Assembly (NCBI GenBank): GCA_965248545.1
Contig: OZ252110.1
Span: 930,001 to 994,000, forward strand
Direction: 5' to 3'
DNA from: Alteromonas_E sp965248545
GTDB lineage: Bacteria > Pseudomonadota > Gammaproteobacteria > Enterobacterales > Alteromonadaceae
Length of the DNA: 64,000 nucleotides
This document shows, piece after piece, positions 44,717 through 53,407 of this stretch. Every line of letters starts with the position of its first letter. Within the stretch, counting starts at the first letter, position 1. A model generated the notes under the pieces. The model did not search any database. It was not told where the DNA came from and saw only the letters and a program-made list of their open reading frames with translations. The translations under genes and the position numbers were made by a program.

Positions 44717-45106
44717 TTCATCTGAAGGCTTGGGCTCCTGAGGGGGTAGCTGCTCTCTGGCGGTGTCAATGAGGTGAGTATTTTTAGTCCGCTCCATCGG
44801 CTTCACTTTATTGTGCATCGCAGCTTTTGCAAGGATGTGTGCCGTTACTGGCGCAGTAATCACTAAGAACAGAGTAATCAACAGCTCATTGATACTGAAG
44901 AAGCCTTGCACATGCGTCATGTACAGCACGGAGGCAAGCAGAATCCCGCCTAAGCCTAACGTTGTCGCCTTGGTTGGTGCATGCAGCCTAACGTAGAGAT
45001 CTTGCAAGCGTAGTAAACCGATTGACCCAACCAACACAAAAATTCCGCCGAGAATCAATAGAACAGAGATTATAACTTCTAAGGTAAAACTCATTTCAGA
45101 TTCCAT
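44714..45106 (-). CDS. mrpG: Na+/H+ antiporter subunit MrpG
   Basis: A 130-residue subunit with three helices and the MrpG pattern: LEVIISVLLILGGIFVLVGSIGLLRLQDLYVRLHAPTKATTLG-type N-terminus, here LRLQDLYVRLHAPTKATT, then GGILLASVLYM and LLITLFLVITAPVTAHILAKAA. The C-terminal tail is polar (EQLPPQEPKPSDE). It is the last gene of the mrp operon and starts 13 bases after mrpF. An ATG four codons in is also possible. Confidence 0.93.
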   Translation of the reverse strand: MESEMSFTLEVIISVLLILGGIFVLVGSIGLLRLQDLYVRLHAPTKATTLGLGGILLASVLYMTHVQGFFSINELLITLFLVITAPVTAHILAKAAMHNKVKPMERTKNTHLIDTAREQLPPQEPKPSDE

Positions 45107-45119
45107 TAATAGTTACCTC

Positions 45120-45389
45120 TTACTCTATGATGTCGCCGCGGAGAAGGTATTTGGCGAACGCTACACTGCTCACAAAACCTAACATCGCGATCAGCAATGC
45201 AGCCTCAAAATATAGAGCCGTGCGATTGTACATGCCATGCAGCAAAATCAAGGCAATACTGTTAATGAACATCGTATCCAATGCCAATATACGATCAACG
45301 ATATGGGGACCAATGAATAGTCGCCACAAATTCAGGATCAGGGCGATACAGATGATCACCGCAACAATCATAATTGCAATATTCAGCAT
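45120..45389 (-). CDS. mrpF: Na+/H+ antiporter subunit MrpF
   Basis: An 89-residue, three-helix subunit. The family core is GPHIVDRILALDTMFINSIALILLHG, interrupted by the usual helices MIVAVIICIALILNLWRLF and FEAALLIAMLGFVSSVAFAKYL. Its start overlaps the end of mrpE by seven bases. Confidence 0.93.
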   Translation of the reverse strand: MLNIAIMIVAVIICIALILNLWRLFIGPHIVDRILALDTMFINSIALILLHGMYNRTALYFEAALLIAMLGFVSSVAFAKYLLRGDIIE

Positions 45390-45883
45390 CCAAACATTTC
45401 CTTAATTCTGCTTTCATAGCGCTGCTTAATCGAATCAATGAGTTCTTGCTCATTGTCAGGCATGCTCAACACGTGAACATACAACCACTTTTTGTCCGTA
45501 GACACTTCAGAACTGACGGTTCCCGGCGTCATTGTTACCGTACTCGCTAATAAAGTGATCGGAAAGTTGTCGCGCAAGTCCAGCGGTACGGCAACAAAGC
45601 CGGGCTGTATCCGGCGCATCGGACCCACAACCAACAGCCCTACTTCTACATTGGCTACCACAATGTCTTTTAACACCAACAACGCATATGAAAAAAACTT
45701 AAATGGCCGCGTAATACTGGGTTGAGGCACCCGTAGTGGTGCACATAGCAGTGGAATAGCGATGGCTAACACACTGCCCAAAATAATGTGACCAAGGCTC
45801 AACGTTGAATTAATCATTAGCCACACAACCAGCAACATTACGCTGTGCAATGGCATTGGTACGAGTCGAGAAAGCATGCTCAT
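45383..45883 (-). CDS. mrpE: Na+/H+ antiporter subunit MrpE
   Basis: A 166-residue subunit of MrpE type: two N-terminal helices (LHSVMLLVVWLMINSTLSLG and IILGSVLAIAIPLLC), then FKFFSYALLVLKDIVVANVEV, PGFVAVPLDLRDNFPITLLAS and TMTPGTVSSEVSTDKKWLYVHVL, which are diagnostic. It overlaps mrpD by four bases and mrpF by seven. Confidence 0.95.
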   Translation of the reverse strand: MSMLSRLVPMPLHSVMLLVVWLMINSTLSLGHIILGSVLAIAIPLLCAPLRVPQPSITRPFKFFSYALLVLKDIVVANVEVGLLVVGPMRRIQPGFVAVPLDLRDNFPITLLASTVTMTPGTVSSEVSTDKKWLYVHVLSMPDNEQELIDSIKQRYESRIKEMFGC

Positions 45884-47406
45884 TTGGCTCCTCCACTTAA
45901 ACTCATAACATCGAGCAACATTTGAACATTGTGAAGCTGCGCTGCGGCCTCAGATGTGTAATGTACGAAGCTTGCACCAAACAATACAATCACAGGAGAG
46001 GCTAATAGCAACAGTGCCGCGCCACCGACTTGCCAGTGTGACACGCTGCTATCACCATCAGGTTCGCTATTTTTGGGATGGCGCCAAAACAGTGTAGTGC
46101 CGGCTCTGGATAAAGCGACGATAGTCAACAAACTGGAAAGTAAAATCAATGACCAAACCCATTGCTGATCATCCGGTGTTGTCGCTGATTGCAAGATCAC
46201 CAACTTGCCTAAAAAGCCTGACAACGGCGGTAGACCAGCTACCGACAACGCAGCGACAAAGAACAACACGCCTAATAGCGTCGGCTGATTAATTTTCCGT
46301 GCGATAACAAAACGATCCAGCGCCTTACCACGCTGCTGTCCAATCATGTCGGCCAGTAAAAACAAAGCAGCACTCACTAAGGTACTGTGAATAAGATACA
46401 ACATGGCCGCCGCAGTGGCTTCTGGTGTCCTGATCGCAAACGCAATGAGTAATGTTCCAACCGATACCACAACCAAATTACCGGTCATTATGCGTAAGCT
46501 AGGACTAGCCAAAACACCAATGGTCCCAACACTGATCGTGAGTATCGCCATTGGCCAAATCCACGGTTCAATCATGTTCGCTACACCACCGGCTTCTTCG
46601 CCAAAAATAACCGTGAACACGCGGAAAATACAATACACGCCAACCTTAGTCATGATGGCAAATAAAGCCGCAACCGGCGCGGTAGCTTCAGAGTATGTGC
46701 GTGGTAGCCAAAAGTGCATTGGCAGTAACGCGGCCTTCAGCCCGAATACGACGAGTAGTAAAGATGCGCCAGCTTGAGCGATGAGCGTTTGTCCCTCAGA
46801 CAGTTCCGTAATCCTCAGTGACATATGCGCAATGTTAAGTGTTCCCGTTGTGCCGTAAAGTGTGCCGAGTGCAATCAAGAACAAACTGGAACCAACTAGA
46901 TTCAAAATCACATAATGAATGTTTGCCGCTGTGCGTTGCTTACCTCCACCATGGATCATCAAGGCGTAAGAGGCTATCAGCAGTACTTCAAAGAATACGA
47001 ATAAGTTGAACAGGTCATTGGTGAGAAATGCGCCGCAGATACCAACCAGCTGGAATTGCACCAGTGGATGGAAATAGCGCCCGAGACGGTCATCGCCAGC
47101 GAACGAATACAGCGATACACCGATGGCGAGGAAACTCGTCAAGGTTACGAGTATTGCGGACAACATGTCAGCGTACAGGATGATACCGAATGGCGGCTGC
47201 CAATCGCCAACCGCATACATAATCGCGCCGCCCTGTGCGACAGAATTGATCAACCAAATACAGCAGGCAAAATGCAGCAGCGCCAGTGCAACGGTCATTG
47301 CTCTGCGTAACTGATATCGCTCTGCGCCGACAAACGGAGGGAGCAACATAAAGAGCCCCCCCAACATGGGGATAAGAATGGGCAATATAGGCAAATGGTC
47401 GGTCAT
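45880..47406 (-). CDS. mrpD: Na+/H+ antiporter subunit MrpD
   Basis: A 508-residue proton-conducting subunit related to NuoM/NuoN of complex I, with about fourteen helices. Typical blocks are LFNLFVFFEVLLIASYALM (with the essential glutamate), GGKQRTAANIHYVILNLVGSSLFLI, KAALLPMHFWLPRTYSEATAPVAALF and LSVAGLPPLSGFLGKLVIL. It overlaps mrpC and mrpE by four bases each. The gene order excludes an isolated NADH dehydrogenase subunit. Confidence 0.95.
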   Translation of the reverse strand: MTDHLPILPILIPMLGGLFMLLPPFVGAERYQLRRAMTVALALLHFACCIWLINSVAQGGAIMYAVGDWQPPFGIILYADMLSAILVTLTSFLAIGVSLYSFAGDDRLGRYFHPLVQFQLVGICGAFLTNDLFNLFVFFEVLLIASYALMIHGGGKQRTAANIHYVILNLVGSSLFLIALGTLYGTTGTLNIAHMSLRITELSEGQTLIAQAGASLLLVVFGLKAALLPMHFWLPRTYSEATAPVAALFAIMTKVGVYCIFRVFTVIFGEEAGGVANMIEPWIWPMAILTISVGTIGVLASPSLRIMTGNLVVVSVGTLLIAFAIRTPEATAAAMLYLIHSTLVSAALFLLADMIGQQRGKALDRFVIARKINQPTLLGVLFFVAALSVAGLPPLSGFLGKLVILQSATTPDDQQWVWSLILLSSLLTIVALSRAGTTLFWRHPKNSEPDGDSSVSHWQVGGAALLLLASPVIVLFGASFVHYTSEAAAQLHNVQMLLDVMSLSGGAK

Positions 47407-47768
47407 TTATCGCCCCTAGGAATGTTGATTAGTTTTTTAGTATCAGGTGGCTCTCTGCCATCAACCAAGTCATTACCGAGATCAGCACGACCGCGCATAG
47501 CAAGGATCACGATAAAGGCGACCATGGCGAAGCCAATCACGATAGCCGTTAAAACCAAAGCCTGGGGCAAAGGATCTGCATAATTCTCAGATTGTCCCAA
47601 TACGGCCGCGCCGTCTAAATTTAGGCGACCGCTCGAGAACAAGAATAGATTGACTGAATACGACAGCATTGTCAGACCAACCACGATAGAAAACGTCCGG
47701 CCCCGTAAACACAAAAATACGCCACACGCGGTGATCACCCCTACACAAACCACATACAAGGTTTCCAT
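47403..47768 (-). CDS. mrpC: Na+/H+ antiporter subunit MrpC
   Basis: A 121-residue, three-helix subunit related to NuoK. Visible are GVITACGVFLCLRGRTFSIVVGL, SYSVNLFLFSSG and DPLPQALVLTAIVIGFAMVAF, the last typical of MrpC. It shares one base with the mrpA stop and overlaps mrpD by four. Confidence 0.95.
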   Translation of the reverse strand: METLYVVCVGVITACGVFLCLRGRTFSIVVGLTMLSYSVNLFLFSSGRLNLDGAAVLGQSENYADPLPQALVLTAIVIGFAMVAFIVILAMRGRADLGNDLVDGREPPDTKKLINIPRGDK

Positions 47769-50557
47769 TATTCCTCCGCCGTTGGACGATGAGCGGACGT
47801 TAATTTACCCAAGTTAGCGAGAATCAATAGCGTTGCTCCCACCACGGTTAAATACACACCCAAATCAAACACTAGTGCACTGGCCAATTCGATTTCTCCA
47901 ATTGCCGGAATATCAAAGTAGTCAAACCAAGTTGTCATAAATGGTAAACCAAAGAACCAACTACCGATCCCTGTAAACGTTGCAATCAGCACTCCCCAAG
48001 CAATCAAGGATTGATAGTTAATGGTTAGTCGCGGCTTAATCCAATCGACACCATGTGCAATATACTGCTGGATCAGCGCAATACTGGTGACAAGCCCTGC
48101 GATGAAGCCGCCACCGGGCATATTGTGCCCACGCAAGAAAATATAGAACGACACGAGCAAGGCCAACGGCAACAAACTTTGTGAAATCATTACCAGTATT
48201 AGCGGATGCTTGTCTTCTGACCATCGCAGCCCTTTCTCATTCGCCGACGTCATCGACAACTTGATATCAGCCAACAATTTAAAGATCCCGAGTGCCGCGA
48301 TACCCAGTACCAATATTTCGCCGAGAGTATCCAGTCCCCTGAAGTCAACCAAAATCACATTTACCGCGTTTGTGCCACCACCACCGGTTTTACTGTTGGC
48401 CAGATAGAAATCAGAAATACTATCTAAAGGTTGGGTAATAAACGCATAGTTGATTGTTGCCACAATACCGCCAATCGCAGCAGCAATTGCGATGTCCCTA
48501 ACCACTCTGGAAGGTGACGACTCTGTCGCGGTATTCTTGGGCAAAAAGTATAAGGCGAGAATCAGTAATATAACGGCTGCTACCTCAACTGCGAGCTGGG
48601 TGAGGGCAAGGTCTGGCGCAGAAAAACGAGCAAAGGCGATTGAGACAATCAAGCCAACAACCGATAGCGTAATCAATGCATATACGCGTTTGCGGTGAAA
48701 AATCACGGTCGCCACCGCACTGAGGCACAGAATGACTGCTGCGACAATTTCGACAAACCCAACTGGCTGGTCCGGTAGGTGTTCATTGGTAACATTGAGG
48801 TTCACCAAGGGCACGGCCATTAACACCGCGCAGAACATAAACATAACCGCCACATAACGTTGTAGTGAACCGTTACTTAAGCCTTCATCAATTTGTCTGG
48901 CGGTGTTAACCACGCCTTGTACAAGACTTTCAAACACCAATTTGGCGTCTGTTTCTTCAAACTGCGCTTGGAATTTAAATAAATGTTTTCGAGTCGCATA
49001 GACGATCACACCACCGACAATGGCGATAACGCTCATGAGCAATGGAATATTGAAGCCATGCCAAATCGAGAGACTGTAATAAGGTAATTCACTTCTAAGT
49101 ACAGCTGACGCAGCAGATTCTAGTAATCCCCCTACGACAAACGCGGGAAAAATGCCCACAATCAAACAGATAGCGATCAATATTTCGACCGGCACTTTCA
49201 TGAAGCGTGGCGGCTCATGCGGTGTTTTAGGCAAATCCTCTGGCTGACCATCAAAAAAGACATCGTGGATAAACCGCAATGAATAAGCGACGGCGAAGAT
49301 CCCGGCTAGCGTTGCGAGTACCGGTACCATCCACGACAGGAATCCTAACGTGTCTTGGTTGACTGACTCAGCGAAGAACATTTCTTTCGACAGAAAGCCG
49401 TTTAACAGTGGTACACCAGCCATCGATGCTGCCGCGACCATCGCGAGTGTCGCGGTATGCGGCATAAATTGCCATAGACCACTGAGGCGACGCATATCTC
49501 GAGTACCCGTTTCATGGTCAATAATACCCGCTGCCATAAATAGCGAAGCTTTGAACACGGCATGGTTCATTATGTGGAACAAAGCAGCGACTGCGGCCAA
49601 CTTAGTATCCAATCCCAGCAGCAACACGATGAGCCCAAGATGACTCACTGTTGAGTAAGCCAGTAGCCCCTTAAGATCATGTTTGAACAAGGCAACATAA
49701 GCACCGAGCACCAAGGTAATGAGACCAGCAATGGTCACAATCAAGAACCACATTTCGGTGCCATTCAAAACCGGATAGAAACGAGCTAGCAAGAAGATAC
49801 CGGCTTTTACCATAGTCGCAGAATGCAGATAGGCGCTGACTGGCGTTGGCGCTGCCATCGCGTGAGGCAGCCAAAAATGGAACGGGAACTGGGCTGATTT
49901 GGTAAATGCCCCCAACAACACTAGGACCAATACCACGGGGTACATTGCGTGCTCTCGGATCAGGTCGCCGCTGGCAAGAATAACTTCAAGGTTATACGAA
50001 CCGACAATTTGGCTGATTAATAACAATCCTGCCAATAACGCAAGTCCACCAGCCCCGGTAACGGTGAGTGCCATTCGGGCTCCCTTGCGGGATTCCGATT
50101 TTGATGACCAAAAACTGATCAGCAAGAATGAACTAATACTTGTGACTTCCCATGCCATCCATAGCTGAAGCACGTTGTTCGCGATTACAATCGAAAGCAT
50201 CGCGGTCATGAATAAAAGAAGGTACGCGTAGAAGCGCCCGATCGGTTCCTTTTCTGACATGTAGTATCGGGCATAGAAGATAATCAGCAGGCCGATGCCG
50301 AGGATTAGCAATGAGAACATTAACGCCAATCCATCCAACCTAAGCGATAACGTAAGCCCAACTGCTGGGATCCACTCCAGGGATTCAGATATAACTTCAC
50401 CTGACAAAACAGCTGGCGCTAGGGATGCGATATACGCCAGTGCAATCGCGGGAGCGAGCATGGTGAACACTGTGTTCGTCACGCGACCAAACCGCTCAGT
50501 CAGAACGGGTACTATGACGCCCACTAGCATAATGACCGTGACCCAAAAAAGACTCAT
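47768..50557 (-). CDS. mrpA: Na+/H+ antiporter subunit MrpA with fused MrpB
   Basis: A 929-residue protein with about twenty helices. Residues 1 to about 500 are NuoL-like (LQLWMAWEVTSISSFLLISFW, KSAQFPFHFWLPHAMAAPTPVSAYLHSATMV-type region, here FPFHFWLPHAMAAPTPVSAY, and AAASMAGVPLLNGFLSKEMF). The middle carries the MrpA C-terminal part (RVYALITLSVVGLIVSIAFA, FSAPDLALTQLAVEVAAVIL). From about residue 790 an MrpB domain follows (SLLPLALLVSFYIFLRGHN, MPGGGFIAGLVTSIALIQQY). This is the fused PhaAB-type arrangement, giving the six-gene order AB-C-D-E-F-G. The complex exchanges Na+ or other cations for protons and supports salt and alkali tolerance. Confidence 0.95.
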   Translation of the reverse strand: MSLFWVTVIMLVGVIVPVLTERFGRVTNTVFTMLAPAIALAYIASLAPAVLSGEVISESLEWIPAVGLTLSLRLDGLALMFSLLILGIGLLIIFYARYYMSEKEPIGRFYAYLLLFMTAMLSIVIANNVLQLWMAWEVTSISSFLLISFWSSKSESRKGARMALTVTGAGGLALLAGLLLISQIVGSYNLEVILASGDLIREHAMYPVVLVLVLLGAFTKSAQFPFHFWLPHAMAAPTPVSAYLHSATMVKAGIFLLARFYPVLNGTEMWFLIVTIAGLITLVLGAYVALFKHDLKGLLAYSTVSHLGLIVLLLGLDTKLAAVAALFHIMNHAVFKASLFMAAGIIDHETGTRDMRRLSGLWQFMPHTATLAMVAAASMAGVPLLNGFLSKEMFFAESVNQDTLGFLSWMVPVLATLAGIFAVAYSLRFIHDVFFDGQPEDLPKTPHEPPRFMKVPVEILIAICLIVGIFPAFVVGGLLESAASAVLRSELPYYSLSIWHGFNIPLLMSVIAIVGGVIVYATRKHLFKFQAQFEETDAKLVFESLVQGVVNTARQIDEGLSNGSLQRYVAVMFMFCAVLMAVPLVNLNVTNEHLPDQPVGFVEIVAAVILCLSAVATVIFHRKRVYALITLSVVGLIVSIAFARFSAPDLALTQLAVEVAAVILLILALYFLPKNTATESSPSRVVRDIAIAAAIGGIVATINYAFITQPLDSISDFYLANSKTGGGGTNAVNVILVDFRGLDTLGEILVLGIAALGIFKLLADIKLSMTSANEKGLRWSEDKHPLILVMISQSLLPLALLVSFYIFLRGHNMPGGGFIAGLVTSIALIQQYIAHGVDWIKPRLTINYQSLIAWGVLIATFTGIGSWFFGLPFMTTWFDYFDIPAIGEIELASALVFDLGVYLTVVGATLLILANLGKLTSAHRPTAEE

Positions 50558-50905
50558 TAACGTTTTCCGCCCTGATTAATTTAAATCTGATACGCAGAGT
50601 ATCAAGACTCGATCATGTATGAATGACAATATGGTGCCAGAAACACCGAATGATTTATAGAACTGAGCGCATCAAGAAACTTCGATGGAACAATTTTTGT
50701 CCTAAACCTCTTCTTTTGCGCCAAAAAATAAGCGTAAGCATATGTATTTACGTAATTTTTAAAATCATTCAATGATATTTAGAAAGGCTGAAATTGGTGT
50801 ATTTTCGACGAAAAAAGAGCGTCTTCTTTGCTCGTTTTTTTCGATGGATAAACACAAGTTTTGTAGATAGTCGTTTACGAACGGCTAGAATGATGAAGCA
50901 TCAGA
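50558..50905. other. AT-rich intergenic region upstream of mrpA
   Basis: This region separates the DUF3087 gene from mrpA and must contain the mrp promoter. It holds a terminator-like hairpin at 50809-50843 but no supported gene. Confidence 0.5.
50809..50843 (-). terminator. Possible terminator of the S41/two-component operon
   Basis: On the minus strand a GAGC/GCTC stem flanked by A and T runs is followed by six T, about 65-95 bases after the DUF3087 stop. The GC part of the stem is short. Confidence 0.4.
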
Positions 50906-51412
50906 CTAAAATAACGTCAAATCATCCGCGCTGAACGCATTTACATCGAGCGTTACAGCATACTTTTGAGCGAGCTTGTCCAGTTTGGCTTGTTCCAACG
51001 CGAGCTCGTCCATAACAATGGTATTGTCATCGAGCTGCCACAACAATCGGGATCCTGAATAACTGAATTGCAACGCGTTCATCGCGCGAACATCACCTTG
51101 CTGCGCGGCATTCTTGAGTTTCTGCAATTTACGCGTCACTTGGTTGAGAACCTGTTTTAATTCCCAAATGTAGGTAACTTCAGTCATAAACGGGTGGTTG
51201 CGAAATTTGTTTAACAACCAACCAATCAAGATGGCGGTTGCCACAACACCGGTCAGATTCCAGTGAAAATGCGAACCATCGGCATCAGGAAAGAGCATGA
51301 TCAACAATTGTGAGAGGCTCAAACTACCGATGACAAGTATCGCTATTGAGGCAATGATGACGATGTAGAGATGCTTGCGATAACGCGCTTTATCTATGTC
51401 TTTTAGTTGCAT
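50906..51412 (-). CDS. DUF3087 membrane protein
   Basis: A protein of about 168 residues from the ATG at 51412 (MQLKDIDKARYRKHLY), where the family N-terminus begins. A TTG-initiated extension to 51478 would overlap the kinase gene but lacks support. Two helices (YIVIIASIAILVIGSLSLSQ and LTGVVATAILIGWLL) are followed by a cytoplasmic helical domain (ELKQVLNQVTRKLQKLKNA, VMDELALEQAKLDKLAQKY). The domain of unknown function DUF3087 is found in marine gammaproteobacteria. It is downstream of the kinase, 49 bases away. Confidence 0.72.
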   Translation of the reverse strand: MQLKDIDKARYRKHLYIVIIASIAILVIGSLSLSQLLIMLFPDADGSHFHWNLTGVVATAILIGWLLNKFRNHPFMTEVTYIWELKQVLNQVTRKLQKLKNAAQQGDVRAMNALQFSYSGSRLLWQLDDNTIVMDELALEQAKLDKLAQKYAVTLDVNAFSADDLTLF

Positions 51413-51461
51413 AACAGGAAACAGTGGCCTTAATGAATAAAACCTAGGCTTGATACCGGTT

Positions 51462-52718
51462 TTACAACCTGAACGCAATCACTAGTCGAAATTGTTCGGC
51501 ACTGGAAGCCGTATTGAGATGCCAACCGGTTAGCTGACATATTCGCTCAATCAAGCTTAACCCTTGACCGATTCCTTGGCTCCTTCCACCTTTAACACCA
51601 CTCAACTGAATATTGTCAGGTATAGGGTCAGCAGTTTGGTTGATAAATTCAATACTGCTTGCTGTGAGGTTAATTGCAACCTTAGGCGCACTGGCATAAT
51701 GCACGATGTTGGCCAAAATATTGTTAAACAAGATATGCAGTAGATTGGGGTTTGCCACAACTAACACTTCATGATCGAGATTAACCTCAAGCTGCAAAGC
51801 ACGCCCCCTGTCTGTGTTATTCAACTCATGGTGGTTAAGTAGATGATGCTCGAGAATTTCATTTACACTAACAGTTGACGTTAGTGTGGACTCACTCCTA
51901 GCCAAAGCCAAAAGAGTACTGGTCACTTGCTCAAGTTCTAAACTCGCCCTGGCGACTTGTTCGTATGCCTTTCCGTTGATTGACGCGGTGTCCCGGTTTC
52001 CATCAAGCGCGTTTTTGATCACACTGATTGGGGTTCGAATTTCATGGCTCACATCTCGAGTAAAATGCTTCTCCCTCTCCAACGCCGCCTGTAAATCACT
52101 GAAACTGCGCTCCACAACACTGGCTAATTGTTTGAGTTCGTTATCGGGATATTGGTGTGAAAAAGCGCGTGGTTTTTGATCGGGTGTTAACTTCTGCACC
52201 TGATCTGCCAACATTTTTATGGGTAAGGTCAGTCTTCTCGCAATCAAAAACGCTATGACTGAAACCACCGCACAACAGATGAGTGCTAAGCCAATCATCC
52301 ACCGGATCAAATTCGGTAGATAATCTTTACTGACTTCAAAGCCTGCTACATCGGCGAGTACCACGTATTCCTTTTCTGCCAATGTGAACGCGTTCAAGTG
52401 ATAAGTACGCCCATCATCGAGTGTATATTCAATCCGATCATTGTCGTGCAAGTATCCCTCTCGAATCTGCTGAGGCACCGTTTGCCACCCGTGGTGCAGG
52501 GTAAGATAAGCGGCCTTCGGCTCGGCAATATTGCCTGTTTGCGCGTAGTGTTGCTGGATAGCCGTCACCTCTGCAGCAACCAAGCGGTTGAAAATGTTGT
52601 CCTCAACCAACCATGAATAGGCCAGTACAAGAAGGCTGTATATACACGTAATAGTGAATGCCAAACCAACAACCAAATACGCAATCGACGTTGGCAAGCT
52701 GGATCTAGTGTTGCTCAT
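51462..52718 (-). CDS. Two-component sensor histidine kinase
   Basis: A 418-residue kinase: helix 1 (IAYLVVGLAFTITCIYSLLV), a periplasmic sensor of about 100 residues, helix 2 (WMIGLALICCAVVSVIAFLI), a HAMP segment (ARRLTLPIKMLADQVQKL), the HisKA H-box FTRDVSHEIRTPISVIKNAL with the phospho-histidine near residue 225, and a HATPase domain with the N-box HILFNNILANIVHYA and G-box GQGLSLIERICQ. Its start overlaps the response regulator by 14 bases, so the two are partners. The signal is unknown. Confidence 0.93.
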   Translation of the reverse strand: MSNTRSSLPTSIAYLVVGLAFTITCIYSLLVLAYSWLVEDNIFNRLVAAEVTAIQQHYAQTGNIAEPKAAYLTLHHGWQTVPQQIREGYLHDNDRIEYTLDDGRTYHLNAFTLAEKEYVVLADVAGFEVSKDYLPNLIRWMIGLALICCAVVSVIAFLIARRLTLPIKMLADQVQKLTPDQKPRAFSHQYPDNELKQLASVVERSFSDLQAALEREKHFTRDVSHEIRTPISVIKNALDGNRDTASINGKAYEQVARASLELEQVTSTLLALARSESTLTSTVSVNEILEHHLLNHHELNNTDRGRALQLEVNLDHEVLVVANPNLLHILFNNILANIVHYASAPKVAINLTASSIEFINQTADPIPDNIQLSGVKGGRSQGIGQGLSLIERICQLTGWHLNTASSAEQFRLVIAFRL

Positions 52719-53400
52719 CGTCTACTTCCAACTTAAAACCCACCCCGTGCAGCGTCTTTATCATAGCGTGACCAAAGGGTTTATCCACCACATTGCGCAG
52801 CGTATAAATATGACTGCGAAGTGCATCTGTTTCGGGTGTGTCGTTGCCCCAAATCCGCTCGGTCAAATGGCGCTTGCTAACGGCTTTGGGATACTCTGTC
52901 GCAAGCAATTTCAGAATTTCGTAATCCGTACTCGACAACTTTAAATGCTGACCTTGACGCTTCGCCAAATGCTGCTGAATATCGATTTGCAGTTCTCCGA
53001 TAGTAATCACCGAATTTTGGTGCAACTGCAGGCGACGACCCAATGCAAGGCAGCGCACATAAACTTCTTCTAATGCGAATGGTTTGGTTAAATAGTCATC
53101 AGCGCCCACACCAAACCCCTCGACTTTGTCTCCTAAACTGTCTCTGGCCGTTAGCATTAATACTGGGATTTGAGTACTGGCGGTCTGTTTGATGTGCTGA
53201 CAAATCGTTAAACCATCCATATCGGGCAACATAAGATCAAGCACTACGATGTCAAATCGTTGCGTATCCAAAAGCGATAAGGCCGTTTTGCCATTGCTGG
53301 CAAAGTCGACAATAAATCCCTTGTCACTCAAATAATCCCCCAGCTGAGTCGAAATGTCGGGGTTGTCTTCGACGATTAATACGGCGTAACGATTACTCAT
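52705..53400 (-). CDS. OmpR-family response regulator
   Basis: A 231-residue regulator. The receiver domain has the acidic pair E11-D12 and phospho-acceptor Asp55 in VVLDLMLPDMDG, with LTKPFALEE carrying the lysine. A winged-helix Trans_reg_C domain follows (LSSTDYEILKLLATEYPKAVSKR, TDALRSHIYTLRNVVD, TLHGVGFKLEV). It begins seven bases after the S41 peptidase stop and overlaps the kinase. Confidence 0.95.
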   Translation of the reverse strand: MSNRYAVLIVEDNPDISTQLGDYLSDKGFIVDFASNGKTALSLLDTQRFDIVVLDLMLPDMDGLTICQHIKQTASTQIPVLMLTARDSLGDKVEGFGVGADDYLTKPFALEEVYVRCLALGRRLQLHQNSVITIGELQIDIQQHLAKRQGQHLKLSSTDYEILKLLATEYPKAVSKRHLTERIWGNDTPETDALRSHIYTLRNVVDKPFGHAMIKTLHGVGFKLEVDDEQH

Positions 53401-53407
53401 AATGCTT

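Noticed and set aside
45880..50557. NADH dehydrogenase (complex I) subunits
   Set aside because: MrpA and MrpD resemble NuoL/M/N, but the MrpC, E, F, G order and absence of nuo genes identify an Mrp antiporter.
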